A stretch of 64,000 nucleotides of DNA from UBA737 sp045642125 (lineage in GTDB: Bacteria > Bacillota > Clostridia > Oscillospirales > Acutalibacteraceae): positions 42,261 through 106,260 of the forward strand of contig JAZUIE010000006.1 of NCBI GenBank assembly GCA_045642125.1. Reading direction: 5' to 3'. The position numbers were made by a program, and so were the translations under genes. Position 1 is the stretch's first letter, and every line of letters begins with the position of its first letter. Shown one piece after another: positions 8,435 to 17,432 of the stretch. The notes below the pieces were generated by a model. It had not been told where the DNA came from, made no database searches, and saw nothing but the letters and a program-made list of their open reading frames with translations.

Positions 8435-9631
8435 ATGCAAAAAAGTAAAACAAAATTATATATTTTATATTCTTTTGACGTTCTTGTTTCTTGTTTTGTC
8501 TTTTTTATTACATACCGTCTTTTTGACCGGTTTGTGTACTCAAAACTTATAAGCGATTTTCCTTCGCATATTGTTGCCGCAATAAACGGTGACGGATACT
8601 CTCTTATGCATATTCTCTTAAAGGGTACATATAAACTTTTCGGCACATATTCGGCAATATCTGTTTTAATGTCCTTAATTGTTTTATTAACTGCCGTTTT
8701 TATAACTGTTCTTATAAAAACACTTTATAGGGTAATAAGTAATGAAGAAATTGCTGATACCTTTTGTCCCGCCGTATATGCATTTAGCGTTTCTCTTTTG
8801 TTTATTGCAAGTATCTATTTTCCAAGGTATTGGGAACATTTTTATGTTGCTCAAACAATAACAACTCAGCCGTGGCATAATTCGACCTATATTTTAATGC
8901 GCCTTTTTGCAGTGCTTACACTGATATTTTACTTTAGAATTCAAGATGTTTATTATAATAAAAAGGTCGGCATAAAAGAATATTTTTTGTTCTTTGTTTT
9001 TCTTTTCTTTTCTAACTTCGCAAAGCCTAACTTCCTTTTGGCTTTTGCACCCGTTATGTTAATAGTATTAATTTACGATTTTATTAAAACAAAAGCAAAA
9101 TCGTTCTTTAGCGCTCTTATTTTCGGTATTTGTGTTTTAGTTTCGATTATACCGGTTTTCTTCCAAACCGATTCTTTGTATAGCTCGGCAGAAGAGCAGT
9201 CTTCTATAATTCTTTCGTCCGACAGAATTTTGGACTTTCTTTCCGATAAACATTATATCGTAAGTCTCGGTTGCGATTTCTTCTTTCCTGTAGTCGCAAC
9301 GGCGGTGATTTTAATTTACTTTGTGAGAAAAAAAGACATAAGTCTGCGGCCGCTTTTCCTTAGCTGGGGGTCATTCGTTTTGGCGGTTATGGAGGCACTT
9401 TTTGTCGCCGAAACAGGGCCGAGAGCAACACACGGCAATTTTTCATGGGGACAGTATTTCTTCGCTTTCCTTTTGTATCTTGTTTGCGCATCGTACCTGC
9501 TCGTGCTCACAAAGAAAAATAAAAAGTTTTACTTCGCCTTTTTGCCCTACCTTTTGAACCTTGCTTCCGGCATAGTCTATTTCTTAAGACTTTTAGGTTT
9601 AATTAAAGGCTATAACGACTTTTTGATGTAA
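8435..9631 (+). CDS. Polytopic membrane protein of unknown function
   Basis: The 398-residue protein has about ten hydrophobic segments spread along its length and basic cytoplasmic loops such as FIKTKAKS and VRKKDIS. A short polar region after the third segment (YFPRYWEHFYVAQTITTQPWHNST) is the kind of external loop seen in GT-C or O-antigen-type membrane enzymes, but no catalytic signature can be named. AAGGAAG is 9 bases before the ATG. The last 66 codons are repeated 42 kb away at 51920-52118. The gene's original terminator now lies there (52132), because the insertion boundary falls 7 bases after this stop codon. Confidence 0.8.
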   Translation: MQKSKTKLYILYSFDVLVSCFVFFITYRLFDRFVYSKLISDFPSHIVAAINGDGYSLMHILLKGTYKLFGTYSAISVLMSLIVLLTAVFITVLIKTLYRVISNEEIADTFCPAVYAFSVSLLFIASIYFPRYWEHFYVAQTITTQPWHNSTYILMRLFAVLTLIFYFRIQDVYYNKKVGIKEYFLFFVFLFFSNFAKPNFLLAFAPVMLIVLIYDFIKTKAKSFFSALIFGICVLVSIIPVFFQTDSLYSSAEEQSSIILSSDRILDFLSDKHYIVSLGCDFFFPVVATAVILIYFVRKKDISLRPLFLSWGSFVLAVMEALFVAETGPRATHGNFSWGQYFFAFLLYLVCASYLLVLTKKNKKFYFAFLPYLLNLASGIVYFLRLLGLIKGYNDFLM

Positions 9632-9638
9632 AAAGACA
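9433..9638. repeat. 206-bp direct repeat, left copy (island boundary)
   Basis: Matches 51920-52125 over all 206 bases with one substitution seen (C at 9537, T at 52024) and no gaps. It covers the 3' end of the membrane protein gene, its stop codon and 7 more bases. The left copy belongs to the intact gene; the right copy is a headless fragment. Confidence 0.95.
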
Positions 9639-9648
9639 ATATAATTAC

Positions 9649-9697
9649 TACCTCCGTATACGGAACAAGTAAAATGTTCCTATGCGGAGGTATTTTT
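9649..9697 (+). terminator. Hairpin with T run at the left island end
   Basis: TACCTCCGTATACGGAACA pairs with TGTTCCTATGCGGAGGTA (one mismatch and one unpaired base), and TTTTTT follows. It can end transcription of the membrane protein gene in place of its lost terminator. Its 3' arm also holds the GGAGG that precedes the recombinase stub, so it could hide that ribosome site. Confidence 0.6.
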
Positions 9698-9698
9698 T

Positions 9699-9794
9699 AT
9701 GAAAAATGTATACGGATATGTAAGAGTGTCAAGCTTTGACCAAAATGAAGAACTGTGTTTTTTGATATTTAATGATATAACCGTGTTGAAATAA
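9699..9794 (+). pseudogene. Serine recombinase (resolvase) N-terminal stub
   Basis: Begins MKNVYGYVRVSSFDQNE, the start of resolvase/invertase serine recombinases, including the catalytic Ser of YVRVSS. The sequence then loses all similarity and stops after 31 residues. A good GGAGG site remains. It is a relic of a recombinase that may have brought in island 1. Confidence 0.75.
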
Positions 9795-9814
9795 CAGATT
9801 ACTATTGTAATTTT

Positions 9815-9920
9815 TACAATTGTAGTTTATAATAAATGTAAGAATATTGTTGGGTTTTCGGAAAATAATTACAAATGTATAAAATATGTATTGACAACTA
9901 AAATACAATTGTAATATAAT
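9815..9920 (+). promoter_or_regulatory. Promoter with two TACAATTGTA operators
   Basis: TTGACA (9891-9896), 18 bases and TATAAT (9915-9920) form a near-consensus promoter 24 bases before the RHH gene start. The perfect palindrome TACAATTGTA lies in the spacer (9904-9913) and again at 9815-9824, with a related ATTGTAATT between 9804 and 9812. Such paired short palindromes are the usual operators of ribbon-helix-helix repressors, so the first gene probably represses its own operon. Confidence 0.65.
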
Positions 9921-9943
9921 AGTAAACAAGAAAGGTGAAGTAT

Positions 9944-10135
9944 ATGGACAAAAAATTAATTATTACTTCGAAAAAATATAGGGGCGAAACTATGGTTGTA
10001 TCATCAAGACTTACAAATGAGCTCGTTGAGGAGCTTGACAAAATCGCAGAAAAGACCGGACGCACGAGAAATGAAATTATCCAGTTGTGTCTGGAATTTG
10101 CCGTTGACAATTTGGAAATTAAGGAAGACAAATAA
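9944..10135 (+). CDS. Ribbon-helix-helix (CopG/Arc-type) regulator
   Basis: 63 residues. The beta strand GETMVVSSRLTNELVEELDKIAEKTGRTRNEIIQLCLEFAVDNL is a standard RHH fold: strand, helix A, turn with GRTR-N, helix B. The ATG at 9944 has AAAGGTG 7 bases upstream; a GTG at 9935 would sit inside that site. It heads the island 1 gene row and most likely binds the TACAATTGTA sites in its own promoter as a dimer pair. No toxin gene follows directly, so it looks like a plain autoregulator rather than an antitoxin. Confidence 0.8.
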   Translation: MDKKLIITSKKYRGETMVVSSRLTNELVEELDKIAEKTGRTRNEIIQLCLEFAVDNLEIKEDK

Positions 10136-10153
10136 TATAAGGGGATATGGAAT

Positions 10154-11407
10154 ATGGCTGTTGTTGAAATTAAATGTCCTAATTGCGGCGGTGCAGTTCA
10201 ATTGGACGACACTATGGAAAAGGGATTTTGTATGTATTGCGGTGCTGCAATACAAGTAAAGGACGAAGTCCAAAAAATTAAAATTGAGCATTCCGGAAAA
10301 GTAGAAATAAGCGGAAAGGTTCAAATAGACGAAACCGAGAAAATTAACAATTATTACGAATTGGCTTGTAATTCCTTAAAATCAAATAACTTTGTTGAGG
10401 CATATTTGTATTTTTCAAAATGCTTGGAATGTGATGTTAAGAATTGGAAAGCATTGTATTACAAGGGGTATTGTGCAGCTCATATTGATATTAGGCGTTC
10501 AAGTGAATTAGCGCAGGGAATGTCATCTGCACTAAATATAATAAATTCCGAAGGCAACGGTTCTCTTGAAAATCAACTTTTCATTTATAGCGAAACTATT
10601 AAATTTGCAAAAACAATAGGTTTATCAATTGATAAGCCAAAGTTTTATGGCAAATTTCAAAACAAAGCGGAAGCTTTGAATTATTTTGAAATAGCACACC
10701 AGGCAAGTATGCTTATGAAAGCTGCACTTGAAATAATAAAACAAGAAATGATTGAAAATAATCTAAAGTATGAAGAAATTAAAAAAGCAGATTTAGAAAT
10801 TGCTATGGAAATAGTTGAAAAGAGTTTACATAGAGTCAGCTATATATCGGGATACAGAACGGTAATAAAAAACGGCAAATCTGTAACGCAACAAGAAAAT
10901 TCTCAAATTATTTCTCCATACAGTGCAATAGATATACAGTATAAAAATAGTTTTATATCTGATTATAATAATTTGCCGAGCATTAAATCAGCTATTGCCA
11001 GTTATGATACTGATTTAAAAGCACATCAAGAAAAAGTAAACCTTTATAATAAAAAACTTAACGAATACTTTACGAATAAGCCCGACAAAAAAATTGCCTA
11101 TAACAAAAAATATGCTACACCATTTTTAATATTTATGTTCGTTTGCTTTGTAATGATTGTTGTTCTTGCGGCAGTTTTATCTGAAAAAGACATGGGATTT
11201 ATTTGTATTCCTCTAATAGGATTTTATGCTTTTCTGATAGTATCAATTGTGCGTGGAATAAAAGGCAAAAAAATACGCAAACAAATTATGAAAAATTTGC
11301 CCGGCGAATTGCTTGAATTAAAAAAGCAAAACGATATTAGCGAACAAAAGTTAAAAGAAATATCACGACTTAAAAATCAATATTTAGCCAACCATACAAA
11401 ACATTGA
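10154..11407 (+). CDS. Zinc-ribbon membrane-anchored protein
   Basis: 417 residues. The N-terminus is a zinc ribbon, CPNCGGAVQLDDTMEKGFCMYCG (residues 9-31), very like the ribbons that open the three TIR proteins downstream. A helical, TPR-like region (about 60-130) and a long charged middle follow. Two membrane segments stand near the C-terminus (about 322-341 and 350-370), then a basic helical tail. There is no signal peptide, so most of it should be cytosolic. It lies 18 bases after the RHH gene and 27 before the SPFH gene, in one operon. The function is unknown; a membrane platform or adaptor for the TIR proteins is my inference. Confidence 0.65.
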   Translation: MAVVEIKCPNCGGAVQLDDTMEKGFCMYCGAAIQVKDEVQKIKIEHSGKVEISGKVQIDETEKINNYYELACNSLKSNNFVEAYLYFSKCLECDVKNWKALYYKGYCAAHIDIRRSSELAQGMSSALNIINSEGNGSLENQLFIYSETIKFAKTIGLSIDKPKFYGKFQNKAEALNYFEIAHQASMLMKAALEIIKQEMIENNLKYEEIKKADLEIAMEIVEKSLHRVSYISGYRTVIKNGKSVTQQENSQIISPYSAIDIQYKNSFISDYNNLPSIKSAIASYDTDLKAHQEKVNLYNKKLNEYFTNKPDKKIAYNKKYATPFLIFMFVCFVMIVVLAAVLSEKDMGFICIPLIGFYAFLIVSIVRGIKGKKIRKQIMKNLPGELLELKKQNDISEQKLKEISRLKNQYLANHTKH

Positions 11408-11434
11408 GCATTGAAAGTAGGAGGATGACAAGTA

Positions 11435-12850
11435 ATGGCACATATTACCGATATTATTAAATACGAGGGCGACAATACCACTTTTATCTGGAAACACCCT
11501 TGCGAAGATTTTAACAGCTTAACGCAGTTAATCGTTCACGAAAGTCAAGAAGCAATCTTCTTTATGAACGGTCAGGCACTTGACCTATTTGGTCCCGGAA
11601 GATACACTCTTGAAACGCAAAATATTCCGCTTATAGGTAAAGCACTGAACCGTGCTACCGATGATGTTTCTCCGTTCCATTGCGAGGTATATTTTATCAA
11701 CCAAACAGTCCAAATGGGAGTTAAATGGGGAACGGATTCAAAAGTTCGTTACATAGACCCTGATTCGGGATTACCGCTTGAAATAGGTGCAAGCGGTGAA
11801 ATGAATATTAAAGTTTGCGATAGCAGAAAATTGCTTATAAAGCTTGTTGGAACAACAAACGGCATTGCTTGGGGAGAAAACGGCATAAACTTTACAAAAT
11901 CGTTGCAAAGTTCATTCAGACCGCTTATTTCAACCGCCGTTAAATCGCATTTAACAACATCAATAAAATCTCTCGGTGTTAACATTTTAGAAGTTGATGA
12001 GCATCTTGAAGACTTATCTAAAAAATTGCAATCGGCAATTTTGCCCGGTTTTGAAGAATACGGTATTACAATACCTCAGCTCTATTTGACGACCGTTATT
12101 TTGCCGGAAGAAAATCCGAATTTCAAAAAGCTTCGTGAGCTTTATACTGTTTCTATTCAAAAGAGAACTGCCGAAGCTGAAGCCGAAGTTCGTAAGGTTC
12201 AAGCCAAAGCACAGGCGGAAGTTACAGCAGCTCAAAGAGAAATTGAACTTGAAAAACAAACAACACAAACCGAAATTGCAAAGCGTGAAGCAGAAAGAAA
12301 AATTATTGAAGCACAGGCAGAAGCCGAAGCAACAAGACAGGCAGGTTTTGCCGAAGCGCAGGTTATGCAAGCACAAGGCATTACCAAGAAAGATTATGTT
12401 CAAGCCGAGGTTCAAAAGTCCTTTGCCGAGGGCATCGGAAATATGGGACCTGCTGTCGGCGGTGGCGGAAGCGGCTCTCCTGCATCCGATATGGTCGGTA
12501 TGATGGCAGGAATGAAGATGGCAGGAATGATGATGGGACAAATGGACGGCGTGTTTAATGATGTTAACGGCGCAAATCAATCCGCAAATAATCCTGCCCG
12601 GTTGCAAAACGCCGTTTGTCCTGCTTGCGGAGCACCTTTACCTGAAAATGCAAAATTCTGTCTTGAATGCGGAACAAAGATAGAAAAAACAGACGAGAAT
12701 AAAATTGTATGCCCGGAATGTGGAAAAACAGTAGCAAAAGGTAAATTCTGCCCCGAATGTGGTCATAAATTCCAAACAACCTGTCCAAATTGCGGAAAAG
12801 ATGTTCCGACAGGAGCAAAATTCTGTCTTGAATGTGGAGAGGAATTATGA
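11435..12850 (+). CDS. SPFH/band-7 domain protein with three C-terminal zinc ribbons
   Basis: 471 residues, start with GGAGGATGACAAGTA upstream. Residues about 20-235 form an SPFH-type domain of the YdjI class (KYEGDNTTFIWKHPCEDFNSLTQLIVHESQEAIFFMNGQA). Then comes a long Ala/Glu coiled coil (about 240-325), a Gly/Met-rich stretch (MVGMMAGMKMAGMMMGQM), and three CxxC-x(n)-CxxCG ribbons (CPACG/CLECG, CPECG/CPECG, CPNCG/CLECG). SPFH proteins build large rings or scaffolds on membranes. The related YdjI of Bacillus works with membrane-stress proteins, but that role is not proven here. Its stop overlaps the next start (ATGA). A lysine-rich frame in the coil region is only a shadow. Confidence 0.8.
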   Translation: MAHITDIIKYEGDNTTFIWKHPCEDFNSLTQLIVHESQEAIFFMNGQALDLFGPGRYTLETQNIPLIGKALNRATDDVSPFHCEVYFINQTVQMGVKWGTDSKVRYIDPDSGLPLEIGASGEMNIKVCDSRKLLIKLVGTTNGIAWGENGINFTKSLQSSFRPLISTAVKSHLTTSIKSLGVNILEVDEHLEDLSKKLQSAILPGFEEYGITIPQLYLTTVILPEENPNFKKLRELYTVSIQKRTAEAEAEVRKVQAKAQAEVTAAQREIELEKQTTQTEIAKREAERKIIEAQAEAEATRQAGFAEAQVMQAQGITKKDYVQAEVQKSFAEGIGNMGPAVGGGGSGSPASDMVGMMAGMKMAGMMMGQMDGVFNDVNGANQSANNPARLQNAVCPACGAPLPENAKFCLECGTKIEKTDENKIVCPECGKTVAKGKFCPECGHKFQTTCPNCGKDVPTGAKFCLECGEEL

Positions 12851-13251
12851 TTAATAATATGAAAAAATATAAATGTTTGTCTTGCGAAAAACCAACAATA
12901 CCGTTTGATGATTTTGAAATTTGTCAGGATTGTAAAGCAGCATATAGTCGTGAAATCGGTTTTATTGGTTTGTTAGAAAAATCAAAAAATTCTTTAAATG
13001 ATATTCAGAGGTTCTTAAAAGAAAAGCAAAATTTTTTACATGATATTGAACAAAAAAGATTAAATAACGAATCTTTGAACGAAAACGAGAATAAAATAAC
13101 AGCATTTTGTGATAAAATAAAAGAATTTAAATTTAAATTACAAGTTGTTGACGATAAAGAGATTAACACAAGAAAGCTCTTTTATACCATTTTGATTGAT
13201 CTGAACAATGAATATGAAATTATTAAAGAATTAATAGCAGAAGGGGAATAA
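12847..13251 (+). CDS. Small zinc-finger coiled-coil protein
   Basis: 134 residues; the ATG at 12847 overlaps the SPFH stop and has GGAGAGGAATT before it. CLSCEKPTIPFDDFEICQDC (about residues 9-28) is a four-cysteine zinc site. The rest is charged and helical (KEKQNFLHDIEQKRLNNESLNENENK), a likely coiled coil. It ends 2 bases before the first TIR gene. It looks like a linker or regulator within the operon; no family was recognised. Confidence 0.6.
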   Translation: MINNMKKYKCLSCEKPTIPFDDFEICQDCKAAYSREIGFIGLLEKSKNSLNDIQRFLKEKQNFLHDIEQKRLNNESLNENENKITAFCDKIKEFKFKLQVVDDKEINTRKLFYTILIDLNNEYEIIKELIAEGE

Positions 13252-13253
13252 TC

Positions 13254-15911
13254 ATGCAAATCTTAAAATGTAAAATGTGCGGAGGCGACTTAAATGTTGC
13301 CGAGAATGAAAAAGTAGTTGAATGTGAGTATTGCGGTTCAAAGCAAACCGTTCCGGATACTAATGACGAAAAGAAAGTTAATCTTTATAACCGTGCCAAT
13401 CGTCTTCGTATGGCTTGTGAATTTGATAAAGCAGGAGCAATATATGAACAAATTATTGCCGAGTTTCCCGAAGAATCCGAGGCATATTGGGGTTTGTGTC
13501 TTTGTAATTACGGTATTGAGTATGTTGACGACCCTGCAACCGCTAATAAAATTCCTACCTGTCACCGTGCTTCATTTGAAAAAATGTGCAAGGATGAAAA
13601 CTACGAGTTAGCCCTTGAAAATGCCGATATGTCCGCTCGTATTGTTTATGAGGATCAGGCAAAAGAAATAGACAGAATTATGGGTGAAATTCTCTCAGTT
13701 AGCAAAGACGAAGAGCCATACGATATTTTTATTTGCTACAAAGAAACCGATAATATTGGTTCAAGAACTCCAGATTCTGTTTTAGCGCAGGATATATATG
13801 ACAACTTAACGGAAAAAGGATATAAAGTGTTCTTTTCAAGAATCACACTTGAAGATAAACTCGGCACGCAGTATGAGCCATATATATTCTCTGCCCTTAA
13901 CAGCGCAAAAGTAATGCTCGTTGTGGGAACGGATTATGAATATCTTAATGCCGTTTGGGTAAAGAACGAATGGTCAAGATTCTTAAAACTTATGGCAAAG
14001 GATAAAACAAAAGTGCTTATTCCTTGCTATAAGGATATGGATGTTTATGATATGCCCGATGAGTTTAAAGGTCTTCAATCCCAAGATTGCACAAAGCTCG
14101 GCTTTGTGCAGGACTTGACAAGGGGCATTGATAAACTGTTCGGTAAAAATGAAAATCATGTAACATCTCAGGCGGTGAATGTAAATAACGGAACTCAAAG
14201 CTTACTTGGAAGAGCATTTATGTTCCTTGAAGACGGCGAATGGGATAAAGCAGACGAATACTGCGAAAAAGTGCTTGATATTGACCCCAAGAATGCCGAA
14301 GCATATCTTGGTAAGCTTATGGAGGAGTTAAAGGTTCGTAAAAAAGAAGAACTTAAAAATGAGGAAGATCTGTTTGATGATAGCATGAATTATAAAAAAG
14401 CGGTGTGTTTCGGCAGTAAAGAACTCGTTGCAGAGCTTGAAGAAGATATAAATTATATTAAATACAACTTTGCCTACAAATACTTAAAAGAATGTGAAAA
14501 AAATGAAGAATTTCTCAATAATTCAGCAGAAGATTTTCTTAGAGTTTCCGAGCGCTTTAAGGAAATTGGAAATTACAGGGATTCGGCAGTTATTGCAGAA
14601 CAATCCCGAGAAAAAGCAGAAAATATTAAACAAACATTGATAAATCAAAAAGCCGAAGCGCAAAATATCTTTGCCCAGCTAATAGAAGCGTTGGAAAATT
14701 ACACACCGTTTGAAACAGTGCAGGAAAAACTTAATGTGGCAAAAAGGAAAAAAGAAGAACTCGGCAAGTTATATGAGATACAACTTTCTCAATTTGAAAT
14801 AGATAAAAACAATGTTATCAGCAAAGCAACAAAGTTAAGTGAACTAAAAGAGAAAATTCAGTCGCTGACATTTCAAAAAGAACAACTTGAAAAGAATATC
14901 TCTTCCGAAGAGAAACATCGGGTGTCTCTCGGAGTTTTTGCAATTTCGCAAAAAAAAGAACTTGCTCGGAATATAAAAGAACTGAATGCAAAGAAAAAAG
15001 AACTTGACGATGAAATAATAGCGTTTCAAGAAGAACTTAATTCCATAGCTAATGATATTGAAAGCCTCGATTCGACGGAGGAAATTGAAAGAAAAGCGGA
15101 AGCGATAAAATCTGAAAACGCTATACAGTGTCAGTGCCTTGATGATGAAATCCGAAACCTTGAGGAAAAGCTTGTTGACGAAAGCCAAAATGGTATATTT
15201 TCTAAAATCGAGAGGGAAATAGAGACAAAAAGATATATTTTTGATTTCATTAATAATGAAGAAAGATTGGAAAAGATAAGAACGTTTTCTTATATACCTA
15301 TAAGAATAGTCGAATTATTGAAAACACCAATATTATTTGGAAGTTATCCTCAAAGCAAAAACGGAGAAAAGAAACCAATCGAATGGCAGATACTTGCCAA
15401 AGAGGGAAATAAGTTACTTTTAATCAGCAAATATGTTTTGGATTGTCAACAATACCAAAATAAACGTGAGGGTAACACCTGGGAAAACAGTTCACTTCGC
15501 AATTGGCTTAACAGCACATTCCTTAATAATGCTTTTAGCACAGAAGAACAGGCACAAATTGAAAATATAACTGTATCAGCTGATAAAAATCCTCTATACG
15601 ATATCAATCCCGGTAATTCCACAATAGATAAAGTGTTTTTGTTGAGCATTGCTGAAGTCAAAAAATATTTTTCTTCGTCGGAAGCAAGAGTGTGTGAACC
15701 AACAACTTTTGCAGTAGCGCAGGGAGCATTCACAATGAATGAGGATGATCTGATGGGTACTTTCTGGTGGCTTCGTTCTCCTGGTTGCTCTCAAGATTTT
15801 GTAGCCGAAGTTTCTCTCGTTGGATCTCTGCAATGCGAGGGGGAGTCAGGTGTTACTATTTGGGATGAAGCTGGTGTTCGTCCCGCTTTGTGGATAAATC
15901 TTGACTCTTGA
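13254..15911 (+). CDS. TIR protein 1: zinc ribbon, TIR, coiled coil, DUF6273-like end
   Basis: 885 residues. The zinc ribbon CKMCGGDL...CEYCGSKQT is at residues 5-27. A helical repeat (NLYNRANRLRMACEFDKAGAIYEQII) follows. The TIR domain spans about 155-290: YDIFICYKETD, then LEDKLGTQYEPYIFSALNSAKVMLVVGT, then WVKNEWSRF with the Glu (near 237) at the position used by NAD-cleaving TIRs. TPR-like repeats and a coiled coil run to about 690. The last 190 residues are a C-type-lectin-like DUF6273 domain ending WWLRSPG...VRPALWINLDS. There is no membrane segment, unlike its two paralogues. The gene starts 2 bases after the previous stop. Its final 36 coding bases and the following DNA are nearly identical to TIR 3. 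Likely an NAD-degrading or signalling effector with a recognition end; that is inference. Confidence 0.8.
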   Translation: MQILKCKMCGGDLNVAENEKVVECEYCGSKQTVPDTNDEKKVNLYNRANRLRMACEFDKAGAIYEQIIAEFPEESEAYWGLCLCNYGIEYVDDPATANKIPTCHRASFEKMCKDENYELALENADMSARIVYEDQAKEIDRIMGEILSVSKDEEPYDIFICYKETDNIGSRTPDSVLAQDIYDNLTEKGYKVFFSRITLEDKLGTQYEPYIFSALNSAKVMLVVGTDYEYLNAVWVKNEWSRFLKLMAKDKTKVLIPCYKDMDVYDMPDEFKGLQSQDCTKLGFVQDLTRGIDKLFGKNENHVTSQAVNVNNGTQSLLGRAFMFLEDGEWDKADEYCEKVLDIDPKNAEAYLGKLMEELKVRKKEELKNEEDLFDDSMNYKKAVCFGSKELVAELEEDINYIKYNFAYKYLKECEKNEEFLNNSAEDFLRVSERFKEIGNYRDSAVIAEQSREKAENIKQTLINQKAEAQNIFAQLIEALENYTPFETVQEKLNVAKRKKEELGKLYEIQLSQFEIDKNNVISKATKLSELKEKIQSLTFQKEQLEKNISSEEKHRVSLGVFAISQKKELARNIKELNAKKKELDDEIIAFQEELNSIANDIESLDSTEEIERKAEAIKSENAIQCQCLDDEIRNLEEKLVDESQNGIFSKIEREIETKRYIFDFINNEERLEKIRTFSYIPIRIVELLKTPILFGSYPQSKNGEKKPIEWQILAKEGNKLLLISKYVLDCQQYQNKREGNTWENSSLRNWLNSTFLNNAFSTEEQAQIENITVSADKNPLYDINPGNSTIDKVFLLSIAEVKKYFSSSEARVCEPTTFAVAQGAFTMNEDDLMGTFWWLRSPGCSQDFVAEVSLVGSLQCEGESGVTIWDEAGVRPALWINLDS

Positions 15912-16008
15912 ACTTTCAAATCGGAAATCATCCAATGCGAGCGTAAGCGAGCTAATCTGCGGCGACAGCCGCAATCTATTAACCGCCGTAATGCGGTCGC
16001 ACGATTTT
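15874..16008. repeat. 135-bp repeat, copy A (3' end of TIR 1 and hairpins)
   Basis: Matches 22043-22177 with four clustered mismatches around the stop codon. It covers the last 12 codons (an A-free run then GTGGATAAATCTTGACTC) and about 100 non-coding bases. Inside it are the hairpin TGCGGC-GACA-GCCGCA (15958-15973), the hairpin ACCGC/GCGGT (15981-15996), and the direct repeat GCGAGC-GTAA-GCGAGC. Upstream of the repeat the two genes are clearly more diverged. Confidence 0.9.
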
Positions 16009-16054
16009 AATTATTTTCTATGCGTAATGCACAATCAATTAAAGGAGAAAGAAA

Positions 16055-16756
16055 ATGAAAAAAAGTTTTAAGATATATGCTATTATTTGGGCAATTGTTT
16101 TTGCTCTGTTTAATGTAATTTGCTTTGTAACCCCTGGTGAAGCCGCAGGGATGTCAAAATTCGGCGGCGCTTTTTGGGCAGGTTACATATTTATAACTTT
16201 GGCGTTTATCGGACAACTTATATGCGCCTATTTTGCATTTAAGCCCGATAATCTTCAAAAACTTTTCTACAATATTCCGCTGATAACAATTAGTTATATC
16301 GGACTGATTATAATGCTCGTTGTCGGCTCACTTGCTATGGCAATACCGAATCTGCCGAATTGGGTAGGTATAATGGTTTGCCTGCTGGTCTTGACATTTA
16401 CCGCTATTGCCGTTATCACCGCAAAAGCCGCCGGCACGGTTGTTTCAAATATTGATGCAAAGATTAAAGCAAACACGGCATTTATTAAAGAATTAACCGC
16501 AGAAGCACAAAACCTTACCAACCGAGCAAAAGCACCTATGCTTAAAGCCCTTTGCTCAAAAGTTTATGAGGCACTGCGCTATTCCGACCCGATGTCAAAC
16601 GAAAATCTATCCGATATTGGAACCCGTATCAAAGAAGAATTTTCCACCTTCACCGATGCCGTCCTTTCCGATAATTTAGATGAAACGGAATCAAGTGGGA
16701 ACGAACTAATGAATTTGATACAAGATAGAAATAAGAAGTGTAAGTTGTTGAAATGA
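16055..16756 (+). CDS. Four-helix membrane protein with duplicated cytosolic tail
   Basis: 233 residues with AAAGGAGA before the ATG. Four membrane segments lie at about 6-27, 42-62, 74-98 and 105-128. A cytosolic helical tail follows. Residues from about 178 (SDPMSNENLSDIGTRIKEEF) onward are nearly identical in protein and DNA to the free-standing small protein at 19792. It sits between TIR 1 and the DUF2971 gene; its stop is one base before the next start. No family was recognised. A membrane partner of TIR proteins is possible. Confidence 0.6.
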   Translation: MKKSFKIYAIIWAIVFALFNVICFVTPGEAAGMSKFGGAFWAGYIFITLAFIGQLICAYFAFKPDNLQKLFYNIPLITISYIGLIIMLVVGSLAMAIPNLPNWVGIMVCLLVLTFTAIAVITAKAAGTVVSNIDAKIKANTAFIKELTAEAQNLTNRAKAPMLKALCSKVYEALRYSDPMSNENLSDIGTRIKEEFSTFTDAVLSDNLDETESSGNELMNLIQDRNKKCKLLK

Positions 16757-16757
16757 A

Positions 16758-17432
16758 ATGGGAAAATCAGATTCGTTATATAAATATACACGATTAGAAT
16801 TTGTAAACAGTACCCTAAACAATGGAATCTTTGCATCTAGAATAGATATGTTAAATGACCCATACGAAAGCGATTCTATTTCGCAGGGAAATATTGACGA
16901 TTATAGGGTTGTATGCTTATCTCGGAGTAGGAATAAAAAACTGATGTGGTCTCATTATGCAGATGGTCATAGGGGTTGTTCCATAAAAATTGCTCTTCCT
17001 AAAAACTATGGTATAGCGGATTGTTTACTAAAACGTGTGCAATATACAGGAAAATATATTTCAAGACACAATTTTGATGTCAATGAAATTGTAGAATCAT
17101 TATATATAAAAGATAAAAAATGGGATTATGAACTTGAAGTAAGAGCTGTATATAGTAGTTTGTCATCTGATGATAATTGCTGGAAAAAATATAGAAACAA
17201 TGTATTTTTCAGAGTTGATATCACTCAAATAGATTTTGGGTGTCTTTCCCATTTTGATACCCATTACTTAGATGCACTAATTGCAATACGGGACTATAAC
17301 ACTAACCACAAGAAAAAAATCAAAGTTCGAAAGTATAAAATGTCAGATAAAAAATACGAGTTTATTATCGACCGAAACTTTGATTATATAGCCGAAATTG
17401 CAAAACTAATAAACGGTGAGGAGAATAAATAA
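16758..17432 (+). CDS. DUF2971-like protein
   Basis: 224 residues. The start LYKYTRLEFVNSTLNNGIFASRIDMLNDPYES matches the DUF2971 pattern (Y-K-Y, then a small-residue stretch, then NDPYE). The middle has SRSRNKKLMWSHYADGHRGCSIKI and WDYELEVRAVY, both typical of the family. The family has no established biochemistry but is often found in defence or mobile regions. The base use is AT-richer than in the TIR genes. It overlaps the start of TIR 2 by one base (TAATG), so the two are probably coupled in translation. Confidence 0.72.
   Translation: MGKSDSLYKYTRLEFVNSTLNNGIFASRIDMLNDPYESDSISQGNIDDYRVVCLSRSRNKKLMWSHYADGHRGCSIKIALPKNYGIADCLLKRVQYTGKYISRHNFDVNEIVESLYIKDKKWDYELEVRAVYSSLSSDDNCWKKYRNNVFFRVDITQIDFGCLSHFDTHYLDALIAIRDYNTNHKKKIKVRKYKMSDKKYEFIIDRNFDYIAEIAKLINGEENK

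Noticed and set aside
12135..12503. Lysine-rich 122-codon frame on the plus strand
   Set aside because: It is a frame shadow of the SPFH protein's Ala/Glu coiled coil; no ribosome site and no domain.
12014..12607. 197-codon minus-strand frame rich in Cys, Phe and Leu
   Set aside because: Antisense shadow of the same coiled coil and Met-rich region.
15930..16008. GC-rich hairpins as integron attC sites or a small RNA gene
   Set aside because: No attC core triplets or integron integrase; the stretch is tied to the 3' ends of two paralogues instead.
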